Origin: Nevskia soli DSM 19509
GTDB taxonomy: Bacteria; Pseudomonadota; Gammaproteobacteria; Nevskiales; Nevskiaceae
DNA: 64,000 nucleotides
Direction: 5' to 3'
Assembly: GCF_000711955.1 (NCBI RefSeq)
Contig: NZ_JONR01000029.1
Location: forward strand, 7,426 to 71,425
A program made the position numbers and the translations under genes. Below the pieces are notes generated by a model. The model worked only from the letters and a program-made list of their open reading frames with translations. It was not told the origin of the DNA and searched no databases. Below, piece after piece: positions 34,192 to 43,672 of the stretch (its first letter is position 1; each line of letters begins with the position of its first letter).

Positions 34192-35391
34192 TTATTTGAT
34201 GTAGTTGAACAGGCTCAGGCCCTGGATCTGCACGTAGCTCTGTTCCGCCGCCTGCAGGGTGGTGGTGGTCTGGCTGAACTTGGCGGTGGCCGCGGCATAG
34301 TCGAGATCCTGCAGGCCCGACAGGGCCGACTGCAGCTGGGTCGAGCGGCTTTGCAGCTGCGACACCGTGTCGTTCACGCTCTGCTCGCGGGCGCCGACTC
34401 CGGCCTGCACGTCGGTGATATGGGTCTGCGCCCCGCTGAGCGCCTGCAGCGCCCCGTACATGGCGGTCTGGTTCTGTGCCCGCTGCGCCGCCGTTGTGAC
34501 CGGCGCGGACACCACGTTGATCAGGTTCTGCACGGTACTGAACAAGCTCTGCGTGGTACTGGGTGCAATGCTGAAGCTGTCGCCGTCGGCCGGCGTACCG
34601 GTCAGGGTCAGCGACACGCCGCGGAACTGGATGGCGGCGCCGTCGGTATAGGTGCCCGAGGCGACGGTGGCATTGCTGCCGTCCACTACCTGATACTGGC
34701 CGCCGCTGAATTTGACCGTGTAAGCGCTGCTGCCGCTCCACTGGCTGGCATCGGTGACCTGGGCCGACTTCACGCTGGCGCTGCCGGTATTCGCCGTCGC
34801 CGCGCCGGCGCTGATGCTACCGTCTCCCGACTGGAGCTGCATGAATACCGCGTCACCCGGATCGCCGGCGGCAATGGCGCTGGTGGGGCCGAGGGACAAC
34901 ATGCGCACATTGCTGTTGCCGTTGTAGTTGGCCCCGGTGGCACTCAGGGAGAAAGGCGCGCTGCCGTCCTGCGTGCCGCCGAACAGGTAGCGGCCGTTGG
35001 CGTCCTGGGTATTGGCCTGCTGCAGGATGGCATTGAGCTGCTGCTGTATCTGGGTGGCGATGGTCTTGCGGTCGCTGCTGTTGAGCGTGGCGTTGTTGGC
35101 CTGCAAGGCCAGGGTCTGGATCTTGCCGAGCGCGGTGCTGACGTTGCTCAGAGTGCTGTCCTCCAGGCCCAGGCTGCTTTGCAGGGCGCCGGCATTGGAC
35201 TGCCACTGCGCCACGTCCGCGAGCGACTGGTTGACGCCGATGACCTGCCCGGCGGCGACCGGATCGTCGGCGGCGCTGAGCAGTCGCGTATTGCTGCTCA
35301 TCTGCTCCTGGACGATGCCGAGCTGGGTCTGGTTGCGGTCGATGGTATCGACCGCCTGCTGGTAGAAGGTCGAGTTGGCGATGCGCATCAT
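34192..35391 (-). CDS. flgL: Hook-filament junction protein FlgL (HAP3)
   Basis: A 399-residue flagellin-like junction protein. It starts MRIANSTFYQQAVDTIDRNQ and contains LLSAADDPVAAGQVIGVNQS. The C-terminal helix is LQAAEQSYVQIQGLSLFNYI. Two adjacent in-frame ATG codons (35391 and 35388) are possible. It follows flgK by 29 bases. Confidence 0.95.
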   Translation of the reverse strand: MMRIANSTFYQQAVDTIDRNQTQLGIVQEQMSSNTRLLSAADDPVAAGQVIGVNQSLADVAQWQSNAGALQSSLGLEDSTLSNVSTALGKIQTLALQANNATLNSSDRKTIATQIQQQLNAILQQANTQDANGRYLFGGTQDGSAPFSLSATGANYNGNSNVRMLSLGPTSAIAAGDPGDAVFMQLQSGDGSISAGAATANTGSASVKSAQVTDASQWSGSSAYTVKFSGGQYQVVDGSNATVASGTYTDGAAIQFRGVSLTLTGTPADGDSFSIAPSTTQSLFSTVQNLINVVSAPVTTAAQRAQNQTAMYGALQALSGAQTHITDVQAGVGAREQSVNDTVSQLQSRSTQLQSALSGLQDLDYAAATAKFSQTTTTLQAAEQSYVQIQGLSLFNYIK

Positions 35392-35420
35392 GGGAAGCTT
35401 CCTTCGATTCGTCGGACCTG

Positions 35421-37310
35421 TCAGGCCCGAAGCGCGCTGAGCAGGGAGTTGAACAGCGTATTGGAGGCGGCGATGACCTGGGCTGCGGCCTGGTAGGCCT
35501 GCTGGAATTGCATCATGTTGGCCGCTTCCTCATCCAGGTTGACGCCGGAGGCGGAGTCGCGCTGGGCCTGGTCATTGTTGCGGATCGAAGTCTCGGCGCC
35601 GAGTTGCGCCTGCGCCTGCTGTGCCTGCGCACCCACCTTCGACACCAGGGCGGCGTTGCTGCTGCTGAGCGTATTGAGGCCGCCGTCCAGCAGGGTCTTG
35701 CTGGAAATGCCGGCCAGCAGTTGAGCGTTGCTGCTGTCGCCGCTGCCGGCCTTGTTGGCGCTGAGGGTGAAGCTGTCCCCCGCCGCCGGCGTGCCGGAGA
35801 TCTGCACCTGCACGCCGTTGACGCCGATGCTGCCGCCGCTGGTATAGGTATTGGGAGCGCCGCCGTTAATCGTATAGGTGGCGGCGCTGGTGAACAGGAT
35901 GGTCGAGGTATTCAACAAATTGCCGTTGCCCGCATCGGTCACCTGGGCGGCGCCGATGGTGGCGCTACCGCTGTTGGCGCTGCCGGCGCTGGTCTGCACC
36001 GGCGAGGCGGCGGCGATGCGCGAGGGATCGGTGATTGCCACCTGCAGGTTGGCGGCGGCGAAATGCGTAGGCTGCACCAGGAACTGGTCGCCGGCAGCCG
36101 GCGTGCCGGAGATCACCAGGCTTAGCCCGGCGCCGGTCAGTGGGCTGGCGGCAGTGCCGGCACCGCTGAGGGCGACGCTGGCGCCAGTACTCCGATCGGT
36201 GAGGGTCCAGCTGGAGCCGTTGTAACTGGCGAGGTAGTCGGAAGCGGTGAGCTGGCTGGTGTCGGCGACGCTGGCGGCGACCGAGCCGCCGCCGGTGTTG
36301 GCGGAAGATGCGCTGACCGCTACAGTCGGCGGCGTGAAGAAGGCGCCGCCGAGTTGGCCGTACTGGTCCATGCCCTTGGCATGTTGCGCGTTCACGGCGC
36401 TGGCCAGGGTCGTCGCGAGCTGACCGAGCTGGTTGATGGCCGGATCGACCACTTCCCGCCGCGCGTCGAGCAGGCCGCCGAGCGAGCCGCCGGAAAGCTG
36501 GCTGGTGATGACGCTCTTGCTGCCGCCGCTGTCGAGCACGATGTCCTGGTTCTCGCCGAAGCTGTCGGACTGCACCGACAGTTTGTTGGCGCTGCCACCC
36601 AGCACCAGGGCCTGGCCGTTGGCGAGGAAGACATTGACCGAACCGTCGGCGGCCGTGGTGGTGCTGATGCCGACCGCACTGCCGATATTGCGCAGCAACT
36701 GGTCGCGCTGGTCGAGCAGCTCATTGGGCGGCTGGCCGTTGCCCTGCGCCGTGGCCTGGGAAATGCCGACGTTGAGCTGCGCCAGTTGCGCGGCATAGCC
36801 GTTGATCTGGCTGACGGTGGTGGTGACGCCGCTGCTGATCTGGTTGTCCAGGCTGCCAAGCTGCTGCTGCAGGCCATTGAAGGTGGCGCTCAGGCTCTGC
36901 GCCCCGGACAACAGGGCCTGCCGCGTGGCGGTGGAGCTGGGCGTGGAGGCCAGGCCGTTGAGGGCTGAGAAAAACTGCTGTAGCGGCTGCGCCAGGCCGG
37001 CGTTGCTGTCCGACAGCAGGCTGTCCGCCTGCGCCGCGAAGGTCTGGTAGGTGCTGATGCGATTGTAGCCGCTGTCGTCCGTCACCAGCTGCTGTTGCAG
37101 GAAGCCGCTGCTCAGACGCTGCACCGATTGCACCTGCACGCCGTTGCCGACGGTGCCATTGGGCAGCGTCACACCGGGAACGCCCTGCAAGTCCACTCGC
37201 TGCCGGCTGTACCCCGGCGTGTTGGCGTTGGCGATGTTCTGGCTCACCACGTTCAGCGCGGTGCGGTAGGCCAGCAGGGCCGAACTGCCGATGCTCAGCA
37301 TGTCGCTCAT
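35421..37310 (-). CDS. flgK: Hook-associated protein FlgK (HAP1)
   Basis: A 629-residue junction protein. The N-terminal rod/hook motif is NVVSQNIANANTPGYSRQRV. A long variable middle domain is rich in Gly/Ser/Ala, and the C-terminal helix ends NMMQFQQAYQAAAQVIAASN with LFNSLLSALRA. It is somewhat longer than enterobacterial FlgK because of the variable domain, in which two similar SGTPAAGDQF/SGTPAAGDSF segments recur. It is 13 bases downstream of flgJ. Confidence 0.96.
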   Translation of the reverse strand: MSDMLSIGSSALLAYRTALNVVSQNIANANTPGYSRQRVDLQGVPGVTLPNGTVGNGVQVQSVQRLSSGFLQQQLVTDDSGYNRISTYQTFAAQADSLLSDSNAGLAQPLQQFFSALNGLASTPSSTATRQALLSGAQSLSATFNGLQQQLGSLDNQISSGVTTTVSQINGYAAQLAQLNVGISQATAQGNGQPPNELLDQRDQLLRNIGSAVGISTTTAADGSVNVFLANGQALVLGGSANKLSVQSDSFGENQDIVLDSGGSKSVITSQLSGGSLGGLLDARREVVDPAINQLGQLATTLASAVNAQHAKGMDQYGQLGGAFFTPPTVAVSASSANTGGGSVAASVADTSQLTASDYLASYNGSSWTLTDRSTGASVALSGAGTAASPLTGAGLSLVISGTPAAGDQFLVQPTHFAAANLQVAITDPSRIAAASPVQTSAGSANSGSATIGAAQVTDAGNGNLLNTSTILFTSAATYTINGGAPNTYTSGGSIGVNGVQVQISGTPAAGDSFTLSANKAGSGDSSNAQLLAGISSKTLLDGGLNTLSSSNAALVSKVGAQAQQAQAQLGAETSIRNNDQAQRDSASGVNLDEEAANMMQFQQAYQAAAQVIAASNTLFNSLLSALRA

Positions 37311-37323
37311 GAGGAACTCGCTT

Positions 37324-38196
37324 TCACGCCATCAGGCTCGAGGAAGCTGCATAGGAACCGCTCATCTGCGCGCCGTAAGCCACCTTCACCAGCTTCTGCG
37401 CGTAGTGCGGGTCGGTGGCGTAGCCCGCTTTTTGCAAGGCCTGGGCGAAGCCGTGGACGTCGCCACTGCGCAGTGCTTCGGCGTATCGCGGATTGCTCTT
37501 GAGCACCTTGACGTAGTCGTCGAAGGCGGCGCCGATGGAGCCGTAAGAGCGGAAATCGGCCCGGGTGCTGGTCAACTGCCCGTTCTCGTATTCGCTGGTC
37601 TGCTGGTTCCGGCTGGCGCCGGTCCAGCTAGCTTGTGCCTTGACGCCGAACAGGTTGAGGCCGGAGCTGCCGTCCTTCTGCTTGGCCATGTGCTGGCCCC
37701 AACCGGTTTCCAGGGCCGCCTGGGCAATCAGTGCGCGAGCCGGCACGCCGAGTTCGGCCGCGGCCTTCTCCGCGTGGGGGCGGATGGCATCGACGAAATC
37801 CTGCGCCGACTTCGGTTGCCATTTGGCAGCATCGGAACTGGTACCGGTCGCCGAGGATGGCGGGGGTGCGTGCGTCGGCGGCGTGCTGGCAGGGTGCAAA
37901 CCATTGAGCTGGCGTACCAGCATATCGGCCAGGCCCAGACCCTTCCCGGACGACAGGTGCAAGGCCATCTGCTGGTTGTAGAGATCCTTGTAGAACTCAC
38001 CCTGCTGTCCGGTGAGGTCGTCGCCGAACTTGGTCTGATCCGAACTCTTCAGCAGCATTTCGGTGAACAAGGCTTCGAACTGCTGCGCCGCCTTGTGCAG
38101 CGCCTGCGGATCGTTACGCTTGGCCGCCGTGCGCAGCGCGGCCAGCTGGTTGAAGTCGGTGGCCGCGGTGGCGGCGCTGATGTCGGAGGCGGCCAT
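37324..38196 (-). CDS. flgJ: Rod cap and peptidoglycan hydrolase FlgJ
   Basis: A 290-residue two-domain protein. The N-terminal rod-binding part (about 25-100) has AAQFEALFTEMLLKSSDQTK, and after a Pro/Thr linker the C-terminal glucosaminidase domain starts at FVDAIRPHAEKAAAELGVPA with ALIAQAALETGWGQHM. It opens the peptidoglycan layer for the rod in the periplasm. The fused enzyme domain is the gammaproteobacterial form. It follows flgI by two bases. Confidence 0.96.
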   Translation of the reverse strand: MAASDISAATAATDFNQLAALRTAAKRNDPQALHKAAQQFEALFTEMLLKSSDQTKFGDDLTGQQGEFYKDLYNQQMALHLSSGKGLGLADMLVRQLNGLHPASTPPTHAPPPSSATGTSSDAAKWQPKSAQDFVDAIRPHAEKAAAELGVPARALIAQAALETGWGQHMAKQKDGSSGLNLFGVKAQASWTGASRNQQTSEYENGQLTSTRADFRSYGSIGAAFDDYVKVLKSNPRYAEALRSGDVHGFAQALQKAGYATDPHYAQKLVKVAYGAQMSGSYAASSSLMA

Positions 38197-38198
38197 GT

Positions 38199-39302
38199 TC
38201 AGATCACGACGAGTTCGGCGCGCAGGGCACCGGCCTCTTTGAGGGCTTCCAGGATCGCCACCAGGTCGCCCGGGGCGGCACCGACCTGGTTCACGGCGCG
38301 CACGATGTCGTCGAGATTGGTGCCGGACTGGAACACGAACATATGCCCGCTGCCCTCCTTGACGTCGATGGTCGAGGTCGGCACCACCTCGGTGGTCCCC
38401 TTGGAGAATGGGCCCGGCTGGCTGATGCGCGGCCGCTCGGTGATGGTGACGGAAAGGTTGCCATGGGCTACCGCCGCCGGCATCACCTCGACGTGCCTGT
38501 TGATCACCACCGTGCCGGTGCGTGAATTGATGATGACCCGTGCCGGAGCGTCGCCGGGATTGACCTCCACGTCTTCGAGCGAAGATAGGAAGCTGACGCG
38601 GTCGTTGGTATCGGCGGGCGCCTTCACCGCCACCGTCACCGCGTCGACGGCGCGGGCTACAGGCGCGCCCAGGGTGCGGTTGATGGCCTCGGCGGTGCGC
38701 GCGGCGGTGGTGAAGTCGGCCGTATGCAGGTTGAGGTGCAGATCGCCGCCACCAGCGAAGGCGTTGGGCACCTCGCGTTCGACACTGGCGCCGTTGGGGA
38801 TGCGGCCGACGCTGGGGATGTTGACCGAAACGCGCGAACCATCCTTGGCGGTGACGCCGAGTCCGCCGACGATAACGTTACCCTGCGCCAGGCAATAGAC
38901 CTGGCCGTCGGCCCCTTTCAACGGCGACATCAGCAGGCTACCGCCGCGCAGGCTGGTGGCATTGCCGATGGAGGCGACGGTGACGTCGATGGTCTGGCCG
39001 AGCTTGGCGAAGGCGGGAAACTCCGCGTGTACCGCAACGGCGGCGACGTTCTTCAGCTGCGGGTTGGTCGTGGCGGGTACGGTCACGCCGAGCTGGCGCA
39101 GCATGCTCTCCAGGCTCTGCACGGTGAACGGCGCCTGCGTGGTCTGGTCGCCGGTGCCGTTGAGGCCGACCACCAGGCCGTATCCGATCAGGGCATTGTT
39201 GCGCACGCCGCTGACGTCGGCCAGGTCCTTGACGCGTTCGGCCTGGGCCGTCGCCATCAGCAGCGCCAGGGGCAGCAGCAGGATTGGCAGGAAGCGTTTC
39301 AT
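38199..39302 (-). CDS. flgI: Flagellar P-ring protein FlgI
   Basis: A 367-residue periplasmic ring protein with signal peptide MKRFLPILLLPLALLMATAQA. Typical segments follow: RVKDLADVSGVRNNALIGYG, VVGLNGTGDQ, and the C-terminal LDDIVRAVNQVGAAPGDLVA. The ATG at 39302 shares its A with the flgH stop (TGATG). The frame is open upstream but without a signal-like start. Confidence 0.96.
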   Translation of the reverse strand: MKRFLPILLLPLALLMATAQAERVKDLADVSGVRNNALIGYGLVVGLNGTGDQTTQAPFTVQSLESMLRQLGVTVPATTNPQLKNVAAVAVHAEFPAFAKLGQTIDVTVASIGNATSLRGGSLLMSPLKGADGQVYCLAQGNVIVGGLGVTAKDGSRVSVNIPSVGRIPNGASVEREVPNAFAGGGDLHLNLHTADFTTAARTAEAINRTLGAPVARAVDAVTVAVKAPADTNDRVSFLSSLEDVEVNPGDAPARVIINSRTGTVVINRHVEVMPAAVAHGNLSVTITERPRISQPGPFSKGTTEVVPTSTIDVKEGSGHMFVFQSGTNLDDIVRAVNQVGAAPGDLVAILEALKEAGALRAELVVI

Positions 39303-39967
39303 CAGAACGGGAACCATTGCGAACTGAAGAAACGCGTCAGCCAACCCTGGGTATTGGCGTCCGCCACCTGGCCCTTGCCGGTGTAGGAGATGCGCGCATT
39401 GGCGACGCGATCGGAGGTGACGCTGTTGTCGGTGGCGATGTCGGCAGGCCGGATCACGCCTTCCAGCTTGACGTACTCGTAGCCCTGGTTGATCTGGATC
39501 TGCTTCTCGCCGCGCACCAGCAGGTTGCCGTTGGCCAGGCGCTGCGCCACCGCCACCGTGATGCTGCCGTGCAGGCTGTTGCTCTGCGCGCTGTCCCCGG
39601 CCCCCTTGAAAGTGCGGGCGCCAGAGATGCTGGAATTGGTGTGGACGGTCTTGCCGAAGACGCCGATGTTGCCGAGGGTGGCGCTGTCGGCCTTGCTGGC
39701 ATCGGTGGTGGCGGACTTCTGCGCGCTGGTGGATTCGATCAGCTGGATGGTCAGCAGGTCGCCGACGTTGCGCGCCTTGGCGTCCTCGAACAGGGCCATG
39801 CTCTGGCCGGGCGCACCGATGGTGCCGGCGATGGTCTCGGGCACCGGCGCCACATCCGGCAGCTGGGTCGGCGTCGAATACAGCTTGTCCTCGACGGTGA
39901 CGCAGCCGCCCAGCAGGCAGGCCGCGGCGAGCGCCAGCAGCGGGCGAATGGAAACGGCCGGCCTCAT
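39302..39967 (-). CDS. flgH: Flagellar L-ring lipoprotein FlgH
   Basis: A 221-residue outer-membrane ring protein. The lipobox LLGGC is at about residues 18-22 after a basic and hydrophobic leader. The body has MALFEDAKARNVGDLLTIQL and the C-terminal VIRPADIATDNSVTSDRVAN. It overlaps flgG by four bases and flgI by one. Confidence 0.96.
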   Translation of the reverse strand: MRPAVSIRPLLALAAACLLGGCVTVEDKLYSTPTQLPDVAPVPETIAGTIGAPGQSMALFEDAKARNVGDLLTIQLIESTSAQKSATTDASKADSATLGNIGVFGKTVHTNSSISGARTFKGAGDSAQSNSLHGSITVAVAQRLANGNLLVRGEKQIQINQGYEYVKLEGVIRPADIATDNSVTSDRVANARISYTGKGQVADANTQGWLTRFFSSQWFPF

Positions 39968-40752
39968 GACATGTTCTGCGTCAGGTTCTGCAGCATCTGG
40001 TCAGTGGTGGTGATGGCCTTGGAGTTCATCTCGTAGGCGCGCTGGGTCTGAATCATGTTCACCATTTCCTCCACCACGTTGACGTTGGAGGATTCGACCG
40101 AGCCCTGCACCAGGCTGCCGAGGCCGTTGAGGCTGGGTGTGCCGGTCTGCGGCGAGCCGCTGGCGGCTGTTTCCAGGTAGAGGTTGCCGCCCTGCGCCTG
40201 CAGGCCGGCGGGATTGATGAAGTCGGCGATGGTCAGGGTGCCGACCTGCTGCGGCGCCGCCTGCCCCGCCAGCTGCACGTCGACGATGCCGTCGGGCGAG
40301 ATGGTGATGCTCTGCGCCGCCTGCGGAATGGTGATGCCGGGCTGCACCAGGTAACCGGTGGCGGTGACCAGCTGGCCCTGGCTGTTGACCTGGAAGCTGC
40401 CGTCGCGGCTGTAGGCCAGGGTGCCGTCCGGCATCTGCACCTGGAAGAAGCCGCGGCCGTTGATGGCCAGGTCGAGGTTGTTGTTGGTCTGCTGCAGGTT
40501 GCCCTGCTGGAACAGGTTCTCGGTGGCGCCGATGTGCACGCCGGTGCCGACCAGCAGGCCGGTGGGCGACTGGGTCTGCGTGCTGGTCTGGCTGCCGACC
40601 TGGTTGTAGTTCTGGTACAGCAGATCCTGGAAAGTGGCGCGGCCGCGCTTGAAGCCGGTGGTGTTGACGTTGGCCAGGTTGTTGGAGATCACCGTCATCT
40701 GGGTCTGCTGCGCATCCAGACCGGTCTTCGCCACCCACAATGCTGAATTCAT
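39964..40752 (-). CDS. flgG: Distal rod protein FlgG
   Basis: A 262-residue rod protein. The N-terminal motif is TVISNNLANVNTTGFKRGRA with the FlgG-specific insert FQDLLYQNYNQVGSQTSTQT. The C-terminal helix is VNVVEEMVNMIQTQRAYEMN. The ATG at 40752 is the conserved start, and the frame extends upstream without support. It is preceded by a 204-base gap after flgF that holds a sigma-54-like element, so flgGHIJKL may have its own promoter. Confidence 0.96.
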   Translation of the reverse strand: MNSALWVAKTGLDAQQTQMTVISNNLANVNTTGFKRGRATFQDLLYQNYNQVGSQTSTQTQSPTGLLVGTGVHIGATENLFQQGNLQQTNNNLDLAINGRGFFQVQMPDGTLAYSRDGSFQVNSQGQLVTATGYLVQPGITIPQAAQSITISPDGIVDVQLAGQAAPQQVGTLTIADFINPAGLQAQGGNLYLETAASGSPQTGTPSLNGLGSLVQGSVESSNVNVVEEMVNMIQTQRAYEMNSKAITTTDQMLQNLTQNMS

Positions 40753-40794
40753 CTTGTCCTCCGCGCCGGAACTCCGGCTGCTGGACCCTAGCTC

Positions 40795-40810
40795 TACAAG
40801 TCCTGGGCCA
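40795..40810 (-). promoter_or_regulatory. Candidate sigma-54 promoter of flgG
   Basis: The minus strand reads TGGCCC-AGGAC-TTGTA. Spacing fits a -24/-12 promoter, but the -12 dinucleotide is GT instead of GC, the same deviation as the flgB element. It lies 43 bases before the flgG start in the 204-base flgF-flgG gap. Confidence 0.5.
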
Positions 40811-40956
40811 GCCCTAGCGACGTCAAGGATTCGACGCGCGATATGAAGCGAAATGAAGATCGCGTGCGCCGCGGTGGTGACGCATAAATGGCACACGGTG
40901 GAATTCGACGCGCACCGCTCATGTGAGCGGCGCAGGAAACACTTGCGGCTGAAGCG

Positions 40957-41697
40957 CTAGCCCATCTTCAGCAGCGAAGTCGCGGCGCTGGAGTTGTCTT
41001 CGGCACTCTTCATGATGCGGGTTTGCAAATCGAACTGCCGCGCCAGCTGGATCATGGTGACCATGGTGGTGGCCAGATCCACGTTGGAGCCTTCGAGCAC
41101 GCCGGAAGTCACCGTTTCGCCGGAAGCGGCATCGAGGCTGACACCGGGCACCGCCCGCATCAGTCCATCTTCCCCGCGCCCAAGCTGGTCGGGGCTGGCC
41201 TGCACCACGCGCAGGCGGCCGACCGTTGCCTGGGTACTGGGGCTTTGCCCTGCCGGCACGATGGAGATGGTACCGTCGCCGCCGACCTTGATGCTGGAAT
41301 ACGGCGGCACCGAGATCGGGCCGTTGTCGCCGAGCACCGGCTGGCCGCTGCCGGTGAGCAGCTGGCCGTAAGCGTCAACGCGCAGGTTGCCGGCGCGGGT
41401 GTAGGCCTCGTTGCCGTCGCTGCCCTGCACCGCCAGCCAGCTGCCGTCGCGGACGGCTACGTCCAGATCGCGCCCGGTCTGCGTCAGCGAACCGGCGGTG
41501 GAATCCCAACCCTGGTCGAGCAGCTGCGCGTTGACCCGCGACGGCAGGCCCGGACCGTTGACCGGCATCGACTGCGCATCGACCAGTTGGGCGCGGAAGC
41601 CCGTGGTGTTGGCATTCGCCAGATTATTGCTGTTGGCGGCCTGCGCGAGCAGGGTCTGCATCGCGCCGGACATGCCGACATAGAGTGCGCGGTCCAC
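40957..41697 (-). CDS. flgF: Proximal rod protein FlgF
   Basis: A 246-residue rod protein. The N-terminal region is MDRALYVGMSGAMQTLLAQA with NSNNLANANTTGFRAQ, the centre has WLAVQGSDGNEAYTRAGNLR, and the C-terminus has VDLATTMVTMIQLARQFDLQ. It sits 19 bases downstream of flgE. The long gap before flgG separates the flgBCDEF and flgGHIJKL blocks. Confidence 0.95.
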   Translation of the reverse strand: MDRALYVGMSGAMQTLLAQAANSNNLANANTTGFRAQLVDAQSMPVNGPGLPSRVNAQLLDQGWDSTAGSLTQTGRDLDVAVRDGSWLAVQGSDGNEAYTRAGNLRVDAYGQLLTGSGQPVLGDNGPISVPPYSSIKVGGDGTISIVPAGQSPSTQATVGRLRVVQASPDQLGRGEDGLMRAVPGVSLDAASGETVTSGVLEGSNVDLATTMVTMIQLARQFDLQTRIMKSAEDNSSAATSLLKMG

Positions 41698-41716
41698 GGC
41701 CTGGATCTACCGGGGC

Positions 41717-42934
41717 TTATTGCAGGTGCAGGATGGTCTGCATCAGCTGGTCATCGGTGGAGATGACCTGCGAGTTCGCCTGGTAGTTGCGCTGCGCGTT
41801 CATCATGCTGACCAGCTGCTGCGTCAGGTCGACGTTGCTGCTTTCCAGCGCGCCGGATTGCAGTGTGCCGAAATCGCTGGCGCCGGCGGCGCCCGGGATG
41901 GCCGATCCGGAAGCGAAGGTCTGCGCCCAGGTGGCGTTGCCGAGCTGCTGCAGGCCCTGCGGGTTGGCGAAATTCGCCATCGCCACCTGGCCCAGCACGG
42001 TGGTCTGGCCATTGGTATAGCGTGCCGACAGCACGCCGTGGGAATCGACCGCAACACCGCTGAGCTGGCCGGTGGCATAGCCGTTCGGCGTCAGGCTGTT
42101 GACGGCGAAGGTGTTGCCGTACTGGGTGGAGGTGCTCAAGTCCAGCGTGGCGCTGACCGGCGCCGCGCCGTCGGTAGGCGTAAACGACAACGCCACCTTG
42201 CCGCCGGCCGGTGCGGTGAGCTGGCCGGAACTGCCGAAAGTCAGCGCCGTGCCGGTGCCGACCTCGGAGCCGTCGACCACGGTGTGCACGGTCCAGGAAC
42301 CGGCGGTGGCACCGGCGACGAAGTACAGGCTGCTGGTGTGTGCCGCGCCCAGGGAGTCGTAGATGGTGGTCGAGGTGGTCTGGCTATAGCTGTTGGTGTC
42401 GGTGGGTGAAAACGTGGCGTCGGTCGGCGCGGTGGCATTGGCCGGCAGATTGACCCCGGCGACGATATTGGTGGTGGCGGAGGGGGGATTCGGCGCGGTG
42501 GACAGCTGCAGGTCGGTCAGCGTGCCGGTGCTGAAATTATCGGTGCCGGCCACCGGAGGATAAACCTGAAGGCGCTGACCGGTGGCGCTGACCACGAAGC
42601 CGTTGCTGTCGGTGGTGAAGGCGCCGTTGCGGGTATAGACCAGCGAGCCGTTGTCCTTCATGGTGAAGAAGCCTTCGCCGCTGATCGCGAGGTCCAGCGG
42701 GTTGCTGGTGTTGGTGATCGCGCCCTGGGTGAATTGCTGCGCGATGCGCTCGGTGCCGACACCGCCGCCGGTGGCATCGGTCTGCAGGTTGTAGGCCGCG
42801 TTCTGGAAGAAATCGCCGAACTCGGCGCGCGACTCCTTGAAGCCGGTGGAGTTGGCGTTGGCGATGTTGTTGGAAATGGTGTTGAGGTCGGTCGAGGCGG
42901 CGTTGATGCCGGACAAGGCGATGGTGAAGGACAT
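41717..42934 (-). CDS. flgE: Flagellar hook protein FlgE
   Basis: A 405-residue hook subunit. The N-terminal motif is TISNNIANANSTGFKESRAE, with a GGGVGTERIAQQFTQGAI segment typical of FlgE. A variable Thr/Ala-rich domain (about 140-290) follows, and the C-terminal helix is VDLTQQLVSMMNAQRNYQAN. Length control of the assembled hook would be by FliK. Confidence 0.96.
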   Translation of the reverse strand: MSFTIALSGINAASTDLNTISNNIANANSTGFKESRAEFGDFFQNAAYNLQTDATGGGVGTERIAQQFTQGAITNTSNPLDLAISGEGFFTMKDNGSLVYTRNGAFTTDSNGFVVSATGQRLQVYPPVAGTDNFSTGTLTDLQLSTAPNPPSATTNIVAGVNLPANATAPTDATFSPTDTNSYSQTTSTTIYDSLGAAHTSSLYFVAGATAGSWTVHTVVDGSEVGTGTALTFGSSGQLTAPAGGKVALSFTPTDGAAPVSATLDLSTSTQYGNTFAVNSLTPNGYATGQLSGVAVDSHGVLSARYTNGQTTVLGQVAMANFANPQGLQQLGNATWAQTFASGSAIPGAAGASDFGTLQSGALESSNVDLTQQLVSMMNAQRNYQANSQVISTDDQLMQTILHLQ

Positions 42935-42963
42935 GTCGGTGTCTCCGGGAAATCCGAAAGAAA

Positions 42964-43665
42964 TTAAGAAATGATCTGGCGCACGTTGCTGAACGGAACC
43001 TGGCCGATCCCCTGCAGGTTGAGCATGAGGCCGCTGCTGGCCAGCGAGATGCTGTCGACCACCGCGGCCACGTCGGTGGTGGCGGCCTGCGCGCTGCTGC
43101 CGCTGCCGACCTGGGCGGTGATGGTGTAGTGACCCGTGGGAAGAGCGTTGCCACTGGCATCCTTGCCGTCCCAGCTGAACGGCACGGTGCCGGCGGACTG
43201 CACGCCGAGGTCGAGCGTGCCGACCAGGGCACCGGAGGAATCCTTGATGTTCACCGTGACGTCGCCGCTCGCCGGCACTTCGACGGCGCCGGCCATGCCC
43301 GAACCGGCCATCTGTACGGTGTTGCCCTGCACCAGCACGCCATGCCCGATCAGGCCGGCGGCCTGCAGGGACTGGCTGGACGCCAGCTGCGAGCTGAGCT
43401 GGGTGAAGGAGCTGTTGAGCTGGCTGATGCCGGAGACGGTGGAGAACTGCGCGATCTGGCTGAAGAACTCGCTGTTGCTGACCGGGTTGAGCGGGTCCTG
43501 GTCCTGCAGCTGCTGCGTCATCAGCTGCAGGAAATCCTGCTCGTTCAGCGCGGTGCCGGAGGCGGCCGCGTTCGCCGTACTCGAGCCGCTGGAAGCGGCG
43601 CTGCCATTGCCGGTGAGGCCAAGGCTGGCGTAGATGCTGCTATTGTTGTTCACGGATGAGGTCAT
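42964..43665 (-). CDS. flgD: Hook cap protein FlgD
   Basis: A 233-residue hook assembly scaffold. The N-terminal export/cap segment has EQDFLQLMTQQLQDQDPLNP and SNSEFFSQIAQFSTVSGISQ. Tudor/Fn3-like domains follow (VPFSWDGKDASGNALPTGHY). It precedes flgE by 29 bases. Confidence 0.95.
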   Translation of the reverse strand: MTSSVNNNSSIYASLGLTGNGSAASSGSSTANAAASGTALNEQDFLQLMTQQLQDQDPLNPVSNSEFFSQIAQFSTVSGISQLNSSFTQLSSQLASSQSLQAAGLIGHGVLVQGNTVQMAGSGMAGAVEVPASGDVTVNIKDSSGALVGTLDLGVQSAGTVPFSWDGKDASGNALPTGHYTITAQVGSGSSAQAATTDVAAVVDSISLASSGLMLNLQGIGQVPFSNVRQIIS

Positions 43666-43672
43666 GGGTTTC

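Noticed and set aside
40888..40903. TGGCAC-containing sequence on the plus strand in the flgF-flgG gap
   Set aside because: No -12 element at the right distance and the wrong direction for the neighbouring genes.
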